A DNA stretch of 64,000 nt from Alkalihalobacillus sp. CinArs1 (GCF_947387515.1 NZ_CANDOB010000001.1:372001-436000), one strand, 5' to 3'. Positions 8,917 to 19,507 are shown, counted from the stretch's first letter. A program made the numbers and translations. The notes: generated from the sequence alone by a model not told the origin.

Positions 8917-10632
8917 CTAGTATAAGGTGTTTACAATCTTTCCAAACGCTTCATATGCCTTGTACTCCTTATCTTTTCTTTCAAAATCTACGACTGCTAA
9001 TGCGTACCGTGGTTCATCATATGGGAAATAACCAACAAACCATTGATAATCATAGTCCGCATTTCCGCCTGGTTCTGCAGTACCTGATTTACCAGCAACC
9101 TCTACTGGAAGGTCAGCGAGAAATGATCTTCCTGTTCCGCTCACAACTACTTCTCTTAAAGCATTTTGAAGATCACCAACGACGTCAGATGAAAGGGTTT
9201 TGCTGGTAAGCTTCTTTTCCTGAAAGCTTAAAAAAGTAGTGTTATTTTGATAGAGAATATCCGAAACAGCTCTAACCTGCTTTGCATCGCCGCCCCTGGC
9301 AATTGTAGCCATCATGTTTGCTAATGATAAAGGGCTTACTTTTACGTTTAACTGTCCGATCGCCGTTTGATCTATTGCCTTTCTGATGCGCTTATCCTTT
9401 TCATTCGCAAAGAAAACGGGCTTTGATTCATCAGGAAACTGCTGAAAACCCTCATAGTGATAGAGTGTATTGGTCCACCCTACAGTTGTTGAAATACCGA
9501 GTTTTTCAGCGGTTTTCTCGATGACGTCAGGATCTTTATCAAGTAATTCTTCAGCGAGTATGGCAAACGTTGCATTGCAGCTAGCTGCGAAACTACTTTT
9601 GAGATCTAGTACGCCAAGTTCACGTTTTTCAGGACCATCTCGATAAACATTTCGATCACAATCGAACGTCCTTTCATTAGAAATACCATTTTCATAGGCT
9701 GCAGCGAGAATGACTGTTTTAAAGACGGATCCAGGGAAGAAGCCTTTCACCATTTTGTTTGTAGCACCATCCCCTAAAGGATCATCTTCGTTAAAGTTTG
9801 GTCTACTCACCATGCTAAGGACATTACTATTCTTGATATCGAGTAATACAGCTCCCCCATTCGTAATTTTTGTTTGATCTAGAGCATTTTCTACCTTCTG
9901 TTGAAGATCTGTATCTACCGTTGTTTTCACTTGTAGAGGATAGAAAGAGTCAGCATTTGTAAACATTTTTACATCTAGGCCAAGCAATGGATTACCTTTA
10001 CGGTCTGCGTGATACAAGAGCTTGGACTCCCCTTCAGAGATTAGAAAAGGATCAAAAGCTAACTGCAAACCAGAAATTCCGAGCCTTGTATGCTGATCAA
10101 CTAACCCTTCGTTCCATTTTTCAGGGTATTTAGACTTCATTAATTCTGGATTCGTCCGGACACTTCCGATTAAATGACTAGCTAATCGATCCTTCGATTC
10201 TGGTTGATAGACTGCGTAAACCCCTGGTATTCTAAGATCATTTATGCTCACCATTTCACTCTTCGTGAGTGTTTTATCTAATCTAAAAGGCTGTGTTTTA
10301 CCTTGCAAAGCTTTGTTTAGTTCACTTGGAGGAACATCAATTATTTCTGAAACTTTATCGATCGGCCATTCTCTTTCACTTAAGAAAGGAAAAAGAATCA
10401 ATGATGGAATTGAACCTCTCATAGGCTCACCATTACGGTCGAGTAGAGTCCCTCTCCCATCACTTAAAATAAACGACTGCGTACGTTGATTTATACTTGC
10501 TTCTACAAGATTAACTTCATGATTTGAAAAAGAATTCGTATCGATAAGTTGAATCTGAACTAAGCGTCCTATAAGTAATCCAAAACATAAAAGGAAAAGA
10601 ATTGCGACAATCGTTATTCTTCGAACCCCCAT
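8917..10632 (-). CDS. pbpI: Class B penicillin-binding protein PbpI
   Basis: The protein has 571 residues from the ATG preceded by TGAGGTGAAG; an upstream in-frame start lacks a site. A signal-anchor helix is at about residues 7-26. An N-terminal pedestal domain follows, then the transpeptidase domain. The three active-site motifs are present: SVFK (serine nucleophile, in PGSVFKTVI), SCN and KSGT in AGKSGTAEPGG. It cross-links peptidoglycan. B. subtilis PbpI (YrrR) is a sporulation-linked PBP4b-type enzyme and has the same neighbours yrrS and greA. Other class B PBPs such as SpoVD are less likely because the PASTA region is missing. Confidence 0.85.
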   Translation of the reverse strand: MGVRRITIVAILFLLCFGLLIGRLVQIQLIDTNSFSNHEVNLVEASINQRTQSFILSDGRGTLLDRNGEPMRGSIPSLILFPFLSEREWPIDKVSEIIDVPPSELNKALQGKTQPFRLDKTLTKSEMVSINDLRIPGVYAVYQPESKDRLASHLIGSVRTNPELMKSKYPEKWNEGLVDQHTRLGISGLQLAFDPFLISEGESKLLYHADRKGNPLLGLDVKMFTNADSFYPLQVKTTVDTDLQQKVENALDQTKITNGGAVLLDIKNSNVLSMVSRPNFNEDDPLGDGATNKMVKGFFPGSVFKTVILAAAYENGISNERTFDCDRNVYRDGPEKRELGVLDLKSSFAASCNATFAILAEELLDKDPDVIEKTAEKLGISTTVGWTNTLYHYEGFQQFPDESKPVFFANEKDKRIRKAIDQTAIGQLNVKVSPLSLANMMATIARGGDAKQVRAVSDILYQNNTTFLSFQEKKLTSKTLSSDVVGDLQNALREVVVSGTGRSFLADLPVEVAGKSGTAEPGGNADYDYQWFVGYFPYDEPRYALAVVDFERKDKEYKAYEAFGKIVNTLY

Positions 10633-10711
10633 ACACTTCACCTCAGTAAGAGTCTCGCCTCTTCTAAGGCATTTCAAACCCAAGGAGCTTTGAACTAAGC
10701 AGAACCAAAAA

Positions 10712-10740
10712 GAAAAGGACGACCGGTCGGCCGTCCTTTT
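10712..10740 (-). terminator. Terminator after greA
   Basis: A GC-rich hairpin (AAAAGGACG with CGTCCTTTT arms) follows the greA stop by about ten bases and ends in a T-run on the minus strand. Confidence 0.75.
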
Positions 10741-10748
10741 CAGGTTCC

Positions 10749-11225
10749 TTATTTCACTTCTAAAATTTCAACGCGGATTTCTCCACCTGGTGTTTGTACG
10801 TTAACCTTTTCACCGATCTGACGGCCAAGAAGGCTCTTAGCCATAGGAGAATCATTTGAGATCTTACCTTCGAACGGATCCGCTTCAGCACTTCCTACGA
10901 TGACATATTCCTCTTCATCTCCATCAGGAATTTCTGCGAATTTCACTCGCTTACCGATCGTTACAACATTGGAAGCACTTTGATCTTCCTCAATAATTTC
11001 AGCGTTACGAATCATATTTTCTACAGTAGTGATTCGCGCTTCAACGAATGCTTGTTCATCTTTTGCTGCGTCGTACTCAGAGTTCTCAGAAAGATCTCCA
11101 AAACTACGAGCAACTTTGATACGCTCTACTACTTCTTTTCTTTTCTCTGTCTTTAGATGCTCAAGTTCTTGCTCGAGCTTTTCTTTACCATCTTTGGTCA
11201 TATAATACTTTTTGTCGTCTGCCAT
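10749..11225 (-). CDS. greA: Transcription elongation factor GreA
   Basis: The protein has 158 residues from the ATG preceded by GAAGGAGTGAACAAA; a longer frame exists but has no site. The N-terminal coiled coil (about residues 8-76) includes the acidic tip sequence [16 protein letters not shown]. The C-terminal globular domain includes [13 protein letters not shown]. GreA enters the RNA polymerase secondary channel and stimulates cleavage of backtracked RNA. The size and motifs are canonical. It is followed by a terminator and preceded by udk. Confidence 0.95.
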   Translation of the reverse strand: MADDKKYYMTKDGKEKLEQELEHLKTEKRKEVVERIKVARSFGDLSENSEYDAAKDEQAFVEARITTVENMIRNAEIIEEDQSASNVVTIGKRVKFAEIPDGDEEEYVIVGSAEADPFEGKISNDSPMAKSLLGRQIGEKVNVQTPGGEIRVEILEVK

Positions 11226-11309
11226 TTTGTTCACTCCTTCATCAATTAAGGGCAATCAGTCGTAATAAACTGTATGAAAAAAAGAGGTATTTATTACCTC
11301 ATTAATTCG

Positions 11310-11945
11310 TTATAGCATTGCTTTGTCCTCTAAAATGGTATGAATCTTGGTCGTCATAAGATCGATCGCGACACGATTCTGACCACCTTCTGGGATTATA
11401 ATATCTGCATAGCGTTTAGTAGGCTCGATAAATTGTAAATGCATCGGTCGTACAACAGAAGTGTACTGTTCAACAACCGAATCAAGGGTACGACCTCGGT
11501 CCCTTATATCTCGAACCATTCTTCTTAAAATACGGATATCTGCATCTGTATCAACGAACAGCTTGATATCCATCAAGTCTCTAAGACGCTCATCTTCTAA
11601 AATCAAAATACCTTCTAAAATAATGACATCTTTTGGTTCAACAGGAATAATTTTATCAGATCTTGTGTGAACTGTATAGTCATAGACAGGTTTTTCAATG
11701 GAATTATAAGACATTAGTTCCTTTACATGTTGAATAAGTAAATCATTGTCAAAAGCGAGTGGGTGATCATAGTTGGTATCTAGTCGTTCATCCATAGATT
11801 TCTCACTTTGATCTTTATAATAAGAATCTTGTTCGATTACTAATACCGATTGATCAGCAAACTGCTTAAAAATTTCTCTCGTTACGGTAGTTTTGCCTGA
11901 ACCTGAACCCCCGGCAACACCAATTACAACAGGTCTATTAACCAT
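11310..11945 (-). CDS. udk: Uridine kinase
   Basis: This 211-residue P-loop kinase phosphorylates uridine and cytidine in pyrimidine salvage. The Walker A motif GGSGSGKTT lies at residues 11-19. The DSYYKD motif near residue 41 and the [10 protein letters not shown] motif near 58 bind the nucleoside. AGAAAGGGAAGG precedes the ATG. Length and motifs match Udk throughout. The neighbours greA and yrrM are the same as in B. subtilis. Confidence 0.94.
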   Translation of the reverse strand: MVNRPVVIGVAGGSGSGKTTVTREIFKQFADQSVLVIEQDSYYKDQSEKSMDERLDTNYDHPLAFDNDLLIQHVKELMSYNSIEKPVYDYTVHTRSDKIIPVEPKDVIILEGILILEDERLRDLMDIKLFVDTDADIRILRRMVRDIRDRGRTLDSVVEQYTSVVRPMHLQFIEPTKRYADIIIPEGGQNRVAIDLMTTKIHTILEDKAML

Positions 11946-12006
11946 AATCCTTCCCTTTCTATTATAGAAAAACCGTTCGTACAGCCGTACGCCGGTTTCT
12001 CCTTCA

Positions 12007-12648
12007 TCATGAGTTTTTCTTACTTACTGCTAATCCATCACCGATTGGATAAATCGTCGTATCCAAAGATGGATGCGACATTAGAAATTCGTTATATTCA
12101 CGAAGCTTTTTAACCATAGAACGAAATCGTTTTTCTTCAATTTCTTCTTCAGCGACCATTCCTCTGAACAGAATATTATCTGAGAAAATGACTCCTTGAG
12201 GCTGCAAGCTACCATAGAACTCATCAAAGAAACGTTTGTACTGTCCTTTTGCAGCATCTATGAAAAGTGATTGATATGGCCCATGCGATTTTAACTCTTG
12301 CGAAAGCTCAAACGCATCTCCAAACAAAATCTTAATTCTATGAGCGTAACCTGCTTTTTCAACGTTGGAAACTGCTTCATGGTAGCGGGCTTCATCGCGC
12401 TCCACCGTTACAATTTCCGTCTCTGGCATCATTTCAGCCATACGGATTGCAGAATAACCTATCGCAGTACCAATTTCAAGAATGCGGTCAGGGTTTAGAA
12501 AAGACATCACCTGAAGCATAACAGCAAGACTCGTCTGTTCCATGATCGGAATGTGATGATCTCGTGCATATCGCTCCATCTCTTCTATCAATTCTGCCCT
12601 TTTTGGTCGTAAAGATTCCAAATATTGTTCAACATGATCGGATATCAT
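12007..12648 (-). CDS. yrrM: O-methyltransferase YrrM
   Basis: This 213-residue class I methyltransferase has the SAM motif [13 protein letters not shown] at about residues 57-69. A DAAKG segment follows near residue 132 (FIDAAKGQY), typical of the metal-dependent O-methyltransferase_3 family. B. subtilis TrmR (YrrM) methylates 5-hydroxyuridine of tRNA. The conserved position between udk and mltG supports the same assignment here. A strong GAAGGAGGAACGTGG site precedes the ATG. The substrate is inferred from the family. Confidence 0.82.
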   Translation of the reverse strand: MISDHVEQYLESLRPKRAELIEEMERYARDHHIPIMEQTSLAVMLQVMSFLNPDRILEIGTAIGYSAIRMAEMMPETEIVTVERDEARYHEAVSNVEKAGYAHRIKILFGDAFELSQELKSHGPYQSLFIDAAKGQYKRFFDEFYGSLQPQGVIFSDNILFRGMVAEEEIEEKRFRSMVKKLREYNEFLMSHPSLDTTIYPIGDGLAVSKKNS

Positions 12649-12694
12649 CCACGTTCCTCCTTCATGTAGCCCGAACTATTTTATCACAAAATAA

Positions 12695-12726
12695 AGGGGA
12701 ATGGTAGTCGTACTTACCATTCCCTG
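12695..12726 (-). terminator. Terminator after mltG
   Basis: A ten-base-pair hairpin (GGGAATGGTA with TACCATTCCC) lies just after the mltG stop and is followed by CTTTATTTT on the minus strand. Confidence 0.75.
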
Positions 12727-12730
12727 AAAC

Positions 12731-13888
12731 TTATTCTGAATTAGCTTCCTCTTCTTCTTTCTTTCTGTAATACTCATCCCATTCCTCGTCATATTTCGCT
12801 CGAACTTTATTGTGCTCAGCATTCGTCTCAGAAAAGATGGTTTCCCCATTAGGGCGAGCATAGAAATAGAGATCATCAGTCTGATCAGGTTCAATTGCTG
12901 CAATAATCGAAGATTGACCTGGATTTGCGATCGGACCTACTGGAAGTCCTTTCTTTTGATACGTATTATATGGCGAATTCGCATCAAGTTCACTCTGTGT
13001 GATTTCACCGGACTGTTCTCCTCTAGCATAAATGACGGTAGGGTCTGTTTGGAGTAGCATGCCTTGCTCCATACGATTTCTAAACACAGCAGAAATCTTC
13101 TCTCTGTCGGCTTTCGCTGATGCTTCTTCCTCTATCAGTGATGCCATCGTCATAAATTCATGAATTGAAAGTTCGCCACTTTCGACATCGCTTCGATAGG
13201 ATGCTAACACGGCTTCTGTTTTCTCTAGCATCTTCTTAACAGCAAGTTCTACGGTTGGTTCTTCTTCAAAATCATAGGTAGCCGGGAATAAATAACCTTC
13301 TAGCGGATGTCTGATGTCTTCATTTAAGATTTCATCAGTCAGGAACCAATATTCATTGATCAGGGCCTTTAAATACTCTTCGTCATCTAGTTTTTTGATA
13401 ACTTCTTCAGGCTTCATATCAAGCTCTTTACCGATACGAGCGGCAATATCCTCAATCCAAATTCCTTCAGGTAGAGTGATTTTAGCAACTGATTCTTTCA
13501 TCACTTTTCCACTTTTTAGCTTTGAAATAACCTCATCCATCGTCATAGATGGGGAAAGCTCATAATCACCAGCTTGAAACCCGCTTTCGTTCTTATATTT
13601 CACATAATAGCGAAATGCTGTTCCATCTTTGATGATCCCTTTTTCCTCAAGAATTTCACCAATCGATGAAGTTGATGAGCCAATTGGAATCGAGACAGCT
13701 TTTTGCTTTTCGCTATCGGGATCAACTGGCTGTAATGTATTCTTTATGTAGAAATAACCACCTGTAATAACAGCTGCCATCGTAATCGTAAGTAGTAACA
13801 AAATGATAAATACAACTTTTCTTACAGTTCTATTCTCATTTTGGCGTTTTAATAAATTCTCTTTGTATTGTTCTTTATAATCTGACAA
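12731..13888 (-). CDS. mltG: Endolytic transglycosylase MltG
   Basis: The protein has 385 residues from a TTG start preceded by AAGGGGGCAGAGGCG; a GTG six codons upstream is the alternative. One membrane helix lies at about residues 22-46. A LysM-like subdomain precedes the YceG catalytic domain, whose catalytic Glu is in SLIEEEASAKADREKIS. Other family marks are RMEQGMLLQTDPTVIYA and YNTYQKKGLPVGPI. MltG cuts nascent glycan strands and sets their length at the membrane. The C-terminal end is highly charged (Glu/Lys). Confidence 0.9.
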   Translation of the reverse strand: MSDYKEQYKENLLKRQNENRTVRKVVFIILLLLTITMAAVITGGYFYIKNTLQPVDPDSEKQKAVSIPIGSSTSSIGEILEEKGIIKDGTAFRYYVKYKNESGFQAGDYELSPSMTMDEVISKLKSGKVMKESVAKITLPEGIWIEDIAARIGKELDMKPEEVIKKLDDEEYLKALINEYWFLTDEILNEDIRHPLEGYLFPATYDFEEEPTVELAVKKMLEKTEAVLASYRSDVESGELSIHEFMTMASLIEEEASAKADREKISAVFRNRMEQGMLLQTDPTVIYARGEQSGEITQSELDANSPYNTYQKKGLPVGPIANPGQSSIIAAIEPDQTDDLYFYARPNGETIFSETNAEHNKVRAKYDEEWDEYYRKKEEEEANSE

Positions 13889-14039
13889 CGCCTCTGCCCC
13901 CTTCACTCGTTCCCATTATACTATAGATCGACTCGCTCTACCGCTCCTCAAAAAAATTTCCAATTTGTATTATACTAGGTAACCGTTACACTTTGTAGCC
14001 TTTTGTCTATTTATGCTATAAAAACTTCCCAATAATGTA

Positions 14040-14073
14040 AAAGGCCGCCGATTCATTCATCGGCGGCCTTTAA
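14040..14073 (-). terminator. Terminator after yrzB
   Basis: A very stable hairpin (AAAGGCCGCCGAT with ATCGGCGGCCTTT) begins a few bases after the yrzB stop and is followed by TTTTACATT on the minus strand. Confidence 0.8.
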
Positions 14074-14077
14074 TATG

Positions 14078-14362
14078 TTACTCGTTGTCCTCTTCTTCAG
14101 AGAACGTGTTCAACATTTCTTCAACCATTTCCCATTCTTTATCAGACTCGATTGGGAATAATTTGTAGTCACGATCTTCATTGTCTTCTTCTTCATAACG
14201 GAACGCGTAAACTTCAACTTCATCTTCGCTATCAGCTTGATCAGCTGGAACGACTGTTAAGTAAGAGTTTCCGTTCTCTTCCACATCAAATGTGAATAGT
14301 ACCTGGAATAAATGCTCGTCTCCGTTTTCATCTGGAATGATAATTCTTTCTTTTTCCTCCAT
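14078..14362 (-). CDS. yrzB: DUF1292 family protein YrzB
   Basis: This 94-residue acidic protein has no membrane segment. The segments IIIPDENGDEHLFQVLFTFD and YLTVVPADQ, together with a Glu-rich C-terminus, match the DUF1292 family. These proteins are conserved next to ruvX and yrzL in Firmicutes. Its biochemical role is unknown. It is the third gene of the yrzL-ruvX-yrzB unit and is followed by a terminator, so it ends that operon. Confidence 0.82.
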   Translation of the reverse strand: MEEKERIIIPDENGDEHLFQVLFTFDVEENGNSYLTVVPADQADSEDEVEVYAFRYEEEDNEDRDYKLFPIESDKEWEMVEEMLNTFSEEEDNE

Positions 14363-14374
14363 GTTTTCACCTCA

Positions 14375-14794
14375 TTAAATTTGCTTGCTGTCTAAATATC
14401 CTTGAAGGATCATAACAGCAGCCATTTTGTCGATAACTTTTTTTCGCTTTTTACGGCTCACATCGGCACTGATCAACATTCGCTCAGCAGCAACTGTCGT
14501 TAACCTCTCATCCCACATTTCTACAGGAAGATCTGTGCTTTCTTTTAAACGATCAGCAAACTCCATACAAGCTTCACCGCTAGGGCCAATCGAACCATTC
14601 ATATTTTTGGGAAGGCCAACAATAATTTTGCTAACCTCATTCCCGTTTATGATATCCATTAACCGTTCAGGTATTACATCTGGCTGATCCGGATCACGCT
14701 TTACCGTTTCTAGACCCTGCGCAGTCCACCCCATCAGATCGCTTACTGCAACGCCAATCGTTTTCGTGCCAACATCTAAACCAAGTGTTTTCAT
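14375..14794 (-). CDS. ruvX: Holliday junction resolvase-like nuclease RuvX (YqgF family)
   Basis: This 139-residue protein is an RNase H-fold nuclease. The first acidic motif is [16 protein letters not shown] at residues 4-19. [12 protein letters not shown] lies near 60, and the [15 protein letters not shown] motif, with the second acidic residue, is near 100. YqgF proteins process 16S rRNA in several bacteria and were also proposed to be Holliday junction resolvases, so the true substrate here is not settled. AAGGAGACAGC precedes the ATG. It lies between yrzL and yrzB, twelve bases before the latter. Confidence 0.9.
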   Translation of the reverse strand: MKTLGLDVGTKTIGVAVSDLMGWTAQGLETVKRDPDQPDVIPERLMDIINGNEVSKIIVGLPKNMNGSIGPSGEACMEFADRLKESTDLPVEMWDERLTTVAAERMLISADVSRKKRKKVIDKMAAVMILQGYLDSKQI

Positions 14795-14803
14795 GCTGTC
14801 TCC

Positions 14804-15067
14804 TTATCTCTGGTTGTGTGTAAGATACGACTTGACGAGCTCTTCGATCAACTCATCGCGCTCAAGCTTACGAATTAAGCTTCTCGCATCATTATGTCTA
14901 GGAATGTAAGCCGGATCCCCAGAAAGGAGGTACCCCACGATCTGGTTGATCGGATTGTAACCTTTTTCTTGAAGAGCGCCGTAAACGGTGAGTAAAACTT
15001 CCTGGACATCATGATTATCTGCATCATCTGGAAAGTTGAATTTCATTGTTTTGTCCATTGAACTCAT
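14804..15067 (-). CDS. yrzL: IreB family regulatory protein YrzL (DUF965)
   Basis: This 87-residue protein has the conserved MKFNFPDD start of the family, a central [20 protein letters not shown] segment and a helical C-terminus. It belongs to the IreB (DUF965) family, whose Enterococcus member is a target of the Ser/Thr kinase IreK. The gene order alaS-yrzL-ruvX-yrzB is widespread in Firmicutes. Two nearby ATGs (codons 1 and 4) both lie within reach of the GAGGTG site. Function in Bacillus is unknown. Confidence 0.85.
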   Translation of the reverse strand: MSSMDKTMKFNFPDDADNHDVQEVLLTVYGALQEKGYNPINQIVGYLLSGDPAYIPRHNDARSLIRKLERDELIEELVKSYLTHNQR

Positions 15068-15144
15068 TCCTTACACCTCTTTCCACGATCCCACTAGAAT
15101 CGTAACTGTTCCTCTAAATCTCATTGTACACTACTGAAACCTAA

Positions 15145-17781
15145 TTAGGAAATGGATTTCACCCATTCTGTTGTGTAAGCCAACGCTTCATCGAGCTTTT
15201 CCGGATCTTTTCCTCCAGCTTGTGCCATGTCAGGGCGTCCACCGCCGCCACCACCGCAACGAGTCGCTAGTTCCTTGATTAGTTTTCCTGCATGATATCC
15301 TTCTTTTACAAGATCATCTGTGATCCCTGCAGCTAGTTGAACTTTTCCATCAGCACCACTACCAAGTACTACGATAACACTACCAAGCTGAGATTTCATA
15401 TCATCTACAATCGTTCTCAAGTTATTCATGTCAGTATCAATACGTTTAGCTACCACTTTTACTCCATCGACTTCCTGTACTTCAGTAGACATCTGTTTTG
15501 CTTCTACATTAGCTAGCTTCGAAGTGAGTGATTCGTTTTGACGCTGAAGATCTCGAATTTGGGATAGTAACGACTCGGTACGAGACGGTACATCTTTCAA
15601 GTTTGACTTTAACAGATTAGCTGTTTCTTTAAGGATGCCAACTTGTGAATTGAGGGCTTGGTATGCACCTTCACCTGTAACTGCTTCGATACGACGCGTA
15701 CCTGCACCGATTCCCGCTTCAGAAACGATTTTAAACAGGCCGATTTCAGCAGTGTTCTGAACATGTGTACCACCACATAGTTCTAAGCTGTAGTCTCCTA
15801 CACGTACAACTCGGACAGTATCACCATACTTCTCTCCAAACAACGCAGTTGCACCCATTGCTTTTGCTTCGTCTATCGGTTTCACCATCGTTTGTACTGG
15901 GATGTTTGCCCAGATCTGATCGTTTACTCTCTTTTCGATTTCCTCTAATTCACTAGCTGAAATTTGTCCAAAGTGAGAGAAGTCAAAGCGCAGTCGCTCG
16001 TATCCAACAAGAGATCCTGCCTGATTAACGTGTTCACCAAGTACATCTTTTAAAGCCTGGTGAAGAAGATGGGTAGCTGTATGGTTCTTAACGATCGAAG
16101 CTCTGCTCGTTGGATTTATTTCAGCAGTTACTTTAGAACCTGTCTTGATTGAACCTGACTCAACAACAGCTGTATGAACGTGTTGTCCGTTAGGAGCTTT
16201 TTGCACGTCTTTAACACGTAAGAGTACTCCCTCTCCGCGGATGACACCTGGATCTGCAACCTGACCACCGCTCTCAGCGTAGAATGGTGTCTTGCTGAGG
16301 ATGAGTTGAATTTCGTCTCCTTCTGTTGCTTCCTCCGTTACTTCTTTGTCTTTGATCAACGTTGCAACTTCTGTTTCAGCTGTTCGTTCATCATATCCCA
16401 CAAAGTCACTTGCTACTGAAAGATCACCAAGTGCTCCACCTTGAACTTGCATAGAGCCAACATCTTGACGCGCTTCACGTGCACGTTTTCGCTGCATCTC
16501 CATTTCCTTCTCAAACCCAGTACGGTCGATTTCCATTCCTTCTTCTTCTGCATACTCTTCCGTAAGTTCAACAGGGAAGCCGTACGTATCATACAGACGG
16601 AATACATCACTTCCAGAAATAACGGTAGTTCCACTCTCTTTCCCTTTTTTAATAATTTGAGAAAGAATCGCAAGTCCTTCATTCAACGTTTCGTAGAATC
16701 TTTCTTCTTCATTTTTAATGACCTTTTGAATGAAGTCTTGCTTTTCATTAACTTCTGGATAAAACTCAACCATGATATCCCCAACCACAGGGACAAGCTC
16801 ATACATGAAAGGACGGTTGATGCCGATTTGCTTCGCAAAACGAACCGCACGACGAAGAAGTCGTCTTAACACATACCCTCTTCCTTCGTTTGAAGGGAGC
16901 GCTCCGTCTCCAATTGCGAATGTTACAGTACGAATGTGATCTGCGATGACTTTAAATGCTGTGTCAGACTCTTTAGCTTCACCATAGCTGACATCTGCCA
17001 TTCGTTCAGTTTCACGAATCGTTGGAATGAAAAGATCGGTATCATAGTTCGTCTTTGCGTCCTGAATAACGGACACCATTCTTTCAAGCCCCATCCCTGT
17101 ATCGATGTTTTTCTTAGGAAGAGGTGTATATGTTCCGTCAGGATTGTGATTGAACTGTGAAAATACAAGGTTCCAAATTTCTAAGTAACGTTCGTTTTCG
17201 CCCCCAGGATATAGCTCTTCCTCTGGATCGTCTTCACCATAACTTTCTCCACGATCATAAAAGATTTCAGTGTTTGGACCACTCGGACCTTCACCGATAT
17301 CCCAGAAGTTCCCTTCGATTCGTATGATGCGTTCTTCTGGTAAACCAATCTTCTCTTTCCAAATCGTGAATGCCTCATCATCTTCTGGATGAATGGTTAC
17401 GGATAGCTTTTCTGGATCAAAACCGATCCAATCTTTACTCGTTAAGAATTCCCAACCCCATTCGATTGCCTCTTCTTTAAAATACTCTCCAATCGAAAAG
17501 TTACCGAGCATTTCAAAGAATGTATGGTGACGAGCAGTTTTCCCTACGTTTTCGATATCATTCGTACGGATCGACTTTTGTGCGTTGACGATCCTTGGAT
17601 TATCAGGAGTAACGCGACCATCAAAATATTTCTTTAGTGTTGCTACTCCACTGTTAATCCAAAGCAGCGTTGGATCTTCGTGCGGAACGAGGGAAGCGCT
17701 TGGCTCGACGGAATGACTCTTTTCTTTGAAAAAGTCTATGAACATTTGTCTTACATCAGCTGAAGTTAAATTCTTCATCAT
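15145..17781 (-). CDS. alaS: Alanyl-tRNA synthetase
   Basis: This 878-residue class II synthetase is full length. The catalytic core carries motif 1 near residues 40-60 and the motif 2 region [15 protein letters not shown]. The editing domain has the zinc ligands in [11 protein letters not shown] and CGGTH. The C-terminal DHHA1 domain ends with a glycine-rich [16 protein letters not shown] segment. It charges tRNA-Ala and removes mis-attached Ser and Gly. GGAGGATTTC precedes tandem ATGs. A T-box leader upstream indicates control by uncharged tRNA-Ala. Confidence 0.97.
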   Translation of the reverse strand: MMKNLTSADVRQMFIDFFKEKSHSVEPSASLVPHEDPTLLWINSGVATLKKYFDGRVTPDNPRIVNAQKSIRTNDIENVGKTARHHTFFEMLGNFSIGEYFKEEAIEWGWEFLTSKDWIGFDPEKLSVTIHPEDDEAFTIWKEKIGLPEERIIRIEGNFWDIGEGPSGPNTEIFYDRGESYGEDDPEEELYPGGENERYLEIWNLVFSQFNHNPDGTYTPLPKKNIDTGMGLERMVSVIQDAKTNYDTDLFIPTIRETERMADVSYGEAKESDTAFKVIADHIRTVTFAIGDGALPSNEGRGYVLRRLLRRAVRFAKQIGINRPFMYELVPVVGDIMVEFYPEVNEKQDFIQKVIKNEEERFYETLNEGLAILSQIIKKGKESGTTVISGSDVFRLYDTYGFPVELTEEYAEEEGMEIDRTGFEKEMEMQRKRAREARQDVGSMQVQGGALGDLSVASDFVGYDERTAETEVATLIKDKEVTEEATEGDEIQLILSKTPFYAESGGQVADPGVIRGEGVLLRVKDVQKAPNGQHVHTAVVESGSIKTGSKVTAEINPTSRASIVKNHTATHLLHQALKDVLGEHVNQAGSLVGYERLRFDFSHFGQISASELEEIEKRVNDQIWANIPVQTMVKPIDEAKAMGATALFGEKYGDTVRVVRVGDYSLELCGGTHVQNTAEIGLFKIVSEAGIGAGTRRIEAVTGEGAYQALNSQVGILKETANLLKSNLKDVPSRTESLLSQIRDLQRQNESLTSKLANVEAKQMSTEVQEVDGVKVVAKRIDTDMNNLRTIVDDMKSQLGSVIVVLGSGADGKVQLAAGITDDLVKEGYHAGKLIKELATRCGGGGGGRPDMAQAGGKDPEKLDEALAYTTEWVKSIS

Positions 17782-17845
17782 GAAATCCTCCTTTTTTCTT
17801 AAGCAACTGTTCGTGATCGTTAATCATTTGGGCAGAACCATACAA

Positions 17846-18110
17846 AAAGCTCCCGCCCCTGATATAAATCAGGGACGAGAGCTATCATATACTCACGCGG
17901 TACCACCCTGGTTATAGGCTATGCCTATCACCTCAAGCAACCGTAACGTGGTTGAGACGGCGGAGATTAAACCGCACTCAGGATTAGCGTTCTGCTGTCT
18001 CACTTTGAAGCTCTTCCAGCCTTGGAGCTTCTCTCTGATGGATATCTTCATACCCGTAAAGCGATAATCAGCATACTCGGTCCGTCATTGTGTTTGCATC
18101 ATGTTCTGCG
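17846..18110 (-). ncRNA. T-box riboswitch of alaS
   Basis: The leader carries the conserved T-box sequence AGGGTGGTACCGCG (minus strand, 17895-17908). A terminator hairpin at about 17848-17882 follows, with arms CCCTGAT and ATCAGGG extended to CTCTCG/CGGGAG and a T-run. The upstream part (to about 18110) forms the stem I region. The candidate specifier is GCT (Ala) in AACGCTAATC at about 17986-17988; this choice is inference. Uncharged tRNA-Ala would stabilise the antiterminator and turn on alaS. Confidence 0.9.
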
Positions 18111-18139
18111 GTTATTATAGTCAAAGAAAGAATCGTTTG

Positions 18140-19204
18140 TCAATGCTTTGCTTCGCGTTCATTTTTATATAGGATTAAAGCTTTTAATACAGCCAGTACA
18201 GGTACTGCTAGAATCAGCCCTATTATGCCTGCGATTTCACCACCAGCGAGCAGTCCGAAGATAATAATGACCGGATGAATATGAAGGCTTCTACCTACGA
18301 TATATGGAGATAGAATATTGCTTTCGATAAATTGCAGGACAAGAATAACGACTAGCGTAATGATCGCCATTTTCATCGACACTGTAGATGCGATGAGAAG
18401 AGCCGGTGCTGCTCCAAGAAACGGACCGAAGTATGGAATGATATCTGTGATACCAACGATGATTCCGAGCAAGATCGCGTATGGTAACTTGATTAGCCAG
18501 AAACCAATAACGGCAAGCACACCAAGTACAGTGATAACGAAAAATTGTCCTCGAATATAGTTACCAAGCGATTCGTCGATTCGAATTACTAGCTCTTTAC
18601 CCGGCTCCCTCCATTTCAAAGGCATGATTTTCCACATCGTTTTTTTTAATGTTTCGAAGTCTTTTAGCAAGTAAAATACGATGAAAGGAATGATCATGAT
18701 CACAAAAAAGGAACTCAAAAGCTTCTTCGCTAGTTTAATTCCAAGTGAGAGTGTTTGGTTTACCGCTTCTTCAGCATCCCTGAAAGCTTGGTCCACTTTA
18801 TCTTGAAGTGCGGGTGGTAGGGATGAGGTGTAGTCATAGATGCGATGCACCGCCTCACGATACATCTCCATGAAAACCGGCACGTTTTCCATCAGCTCCT
18901 GTGACTGCTTCACAATATGAGGTAGACCTTTGAAGATTGCGAAACCAGTCCCTCCAAAGAACAAAAGATAGATTAAGAGGACCGCTAGTGACCTAGGAAG
19001 ACCTTCTTTATGGATCTTTTCAATGATTGGATGCAGCAGATAGGTGATGAGTGATGCAATGAGAAACGGCACTAAAAGGACCGCGATCACATCAAGAATC
19101 GGCTTCCAAATAGGCGCAAGTTTTAAAAACACATAAATGCACAAAAAAGCGAGCAGGAGAGTAGTTAAATAGATGACCCAATTAAAGTTCCATTCTTTCT
19201 TCAT
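18140..19204 (-). CDS. yrrI: AI-2E family transporter YrrI
   Basis: This 354-residue integral membrane protein has about eight membrane segments and no large soluble domain. The pattern of a long N-terminal pair of helices, a central amphipathic region (about 100-150) and the C-terminal IGLILAVPVLAVLKALILY fits the AI-2E (PerM/UPF0118) family. Members export autoinducer-2 or act as Na+/H+ antiporters; the substrate here is unknown. The ATG start, two codons inside the frame, is spaced eight bases from AGGAGG. It follows a small zinc-ribbon gene on the same strand. Confidence 0.8.
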   Translation of the reverse strand: MKKEWNFNWVIYLTTLLLAFLCIYVFLKLAPIWKPILDVIAVLLVPFLIASLITYLLHPIIEKIHKEGLPRSLAVLLIYLLFFGGTGFAIFKGLPHIVKQSQELMENVPVFMEMYREAVHRIYDYTSSLPPALQDKVDQAFRDAEEAVNQTLSLGIKLAKKLLSSFFVIMIIPFIVFYLLKDFETLKKTMWKIMPLKWREPGKELVIRIDESLGNYIRGQFFVITVLGVLAVIGFWLIKLPYAILLGIIVGITDIIPYFGPFLGAAPALLIASTVSMKMAIITLVVILVLQFIESNILSPYIVGRSLHIHPVIIIFGLLAGGEIAGIIGLILAVPVLAVLKALILYKNEREAKH

Positions 19205-19226
19205 ATCCACTCCCTCCTGCTTTTAC

Positions 19227-19415
19227 TTACATTTCTATTCGCATATCATAGTCTTCGAACAGATCATCTAATGACGTTAAAGACCCATCTTCCTCAACCT
19301 GATGAAGAGAAAGCATTCCTTTCACGACCGACATTTCAACAAAACAATTCCAACAGTAAAACTGGTTTGCACCGATCTTACCTATGTTTTTACTTTTACA
19401 ATTCGGACATTCCAA
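19227..19415 (-). CDS. Small zinc-ribbon protein
   Basis: This 62-residue protein starts at TTG, eight bases after AGGAGG; the longer open frame contains that site and is rejected. Two CxxC pairs (CPNC at the N-terminus and CWNC about 20 residues later) form a likely zinc ribbon, followed by an acidic C-terminal tail (DDLFEDYD). Position between recD2 and yrrI suggests a conserved small Bacillaceae gene. Function is unknown; a nucleic-acid or protein-binding role would be a guess from the zinc ribbon alone. Confidence 0.65.
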   Translation of the reverse strand: MECPNCKSKNIGKIGANQFYCWNCFVEMSVVKGMLSLHQVEEDGSLTSLDDLFEDYDMRIEM

Positions 19416-19507
19416 AGGTTTCAACCTCCTGTATAACAATTCATAGAGATACCTACCATATTGTCCACTTCAACATGGTTCTATACAGGCAGTAGGAATT
19501 TCGAAAA

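Noticed and set aside
16441-16869. A 142-codon plus-strand ORF inside alaS
   Set aside because: It lies wholly antisense to the conserved catalytic and linker region of alaS; the composition is not protein-like and no start signal is present.
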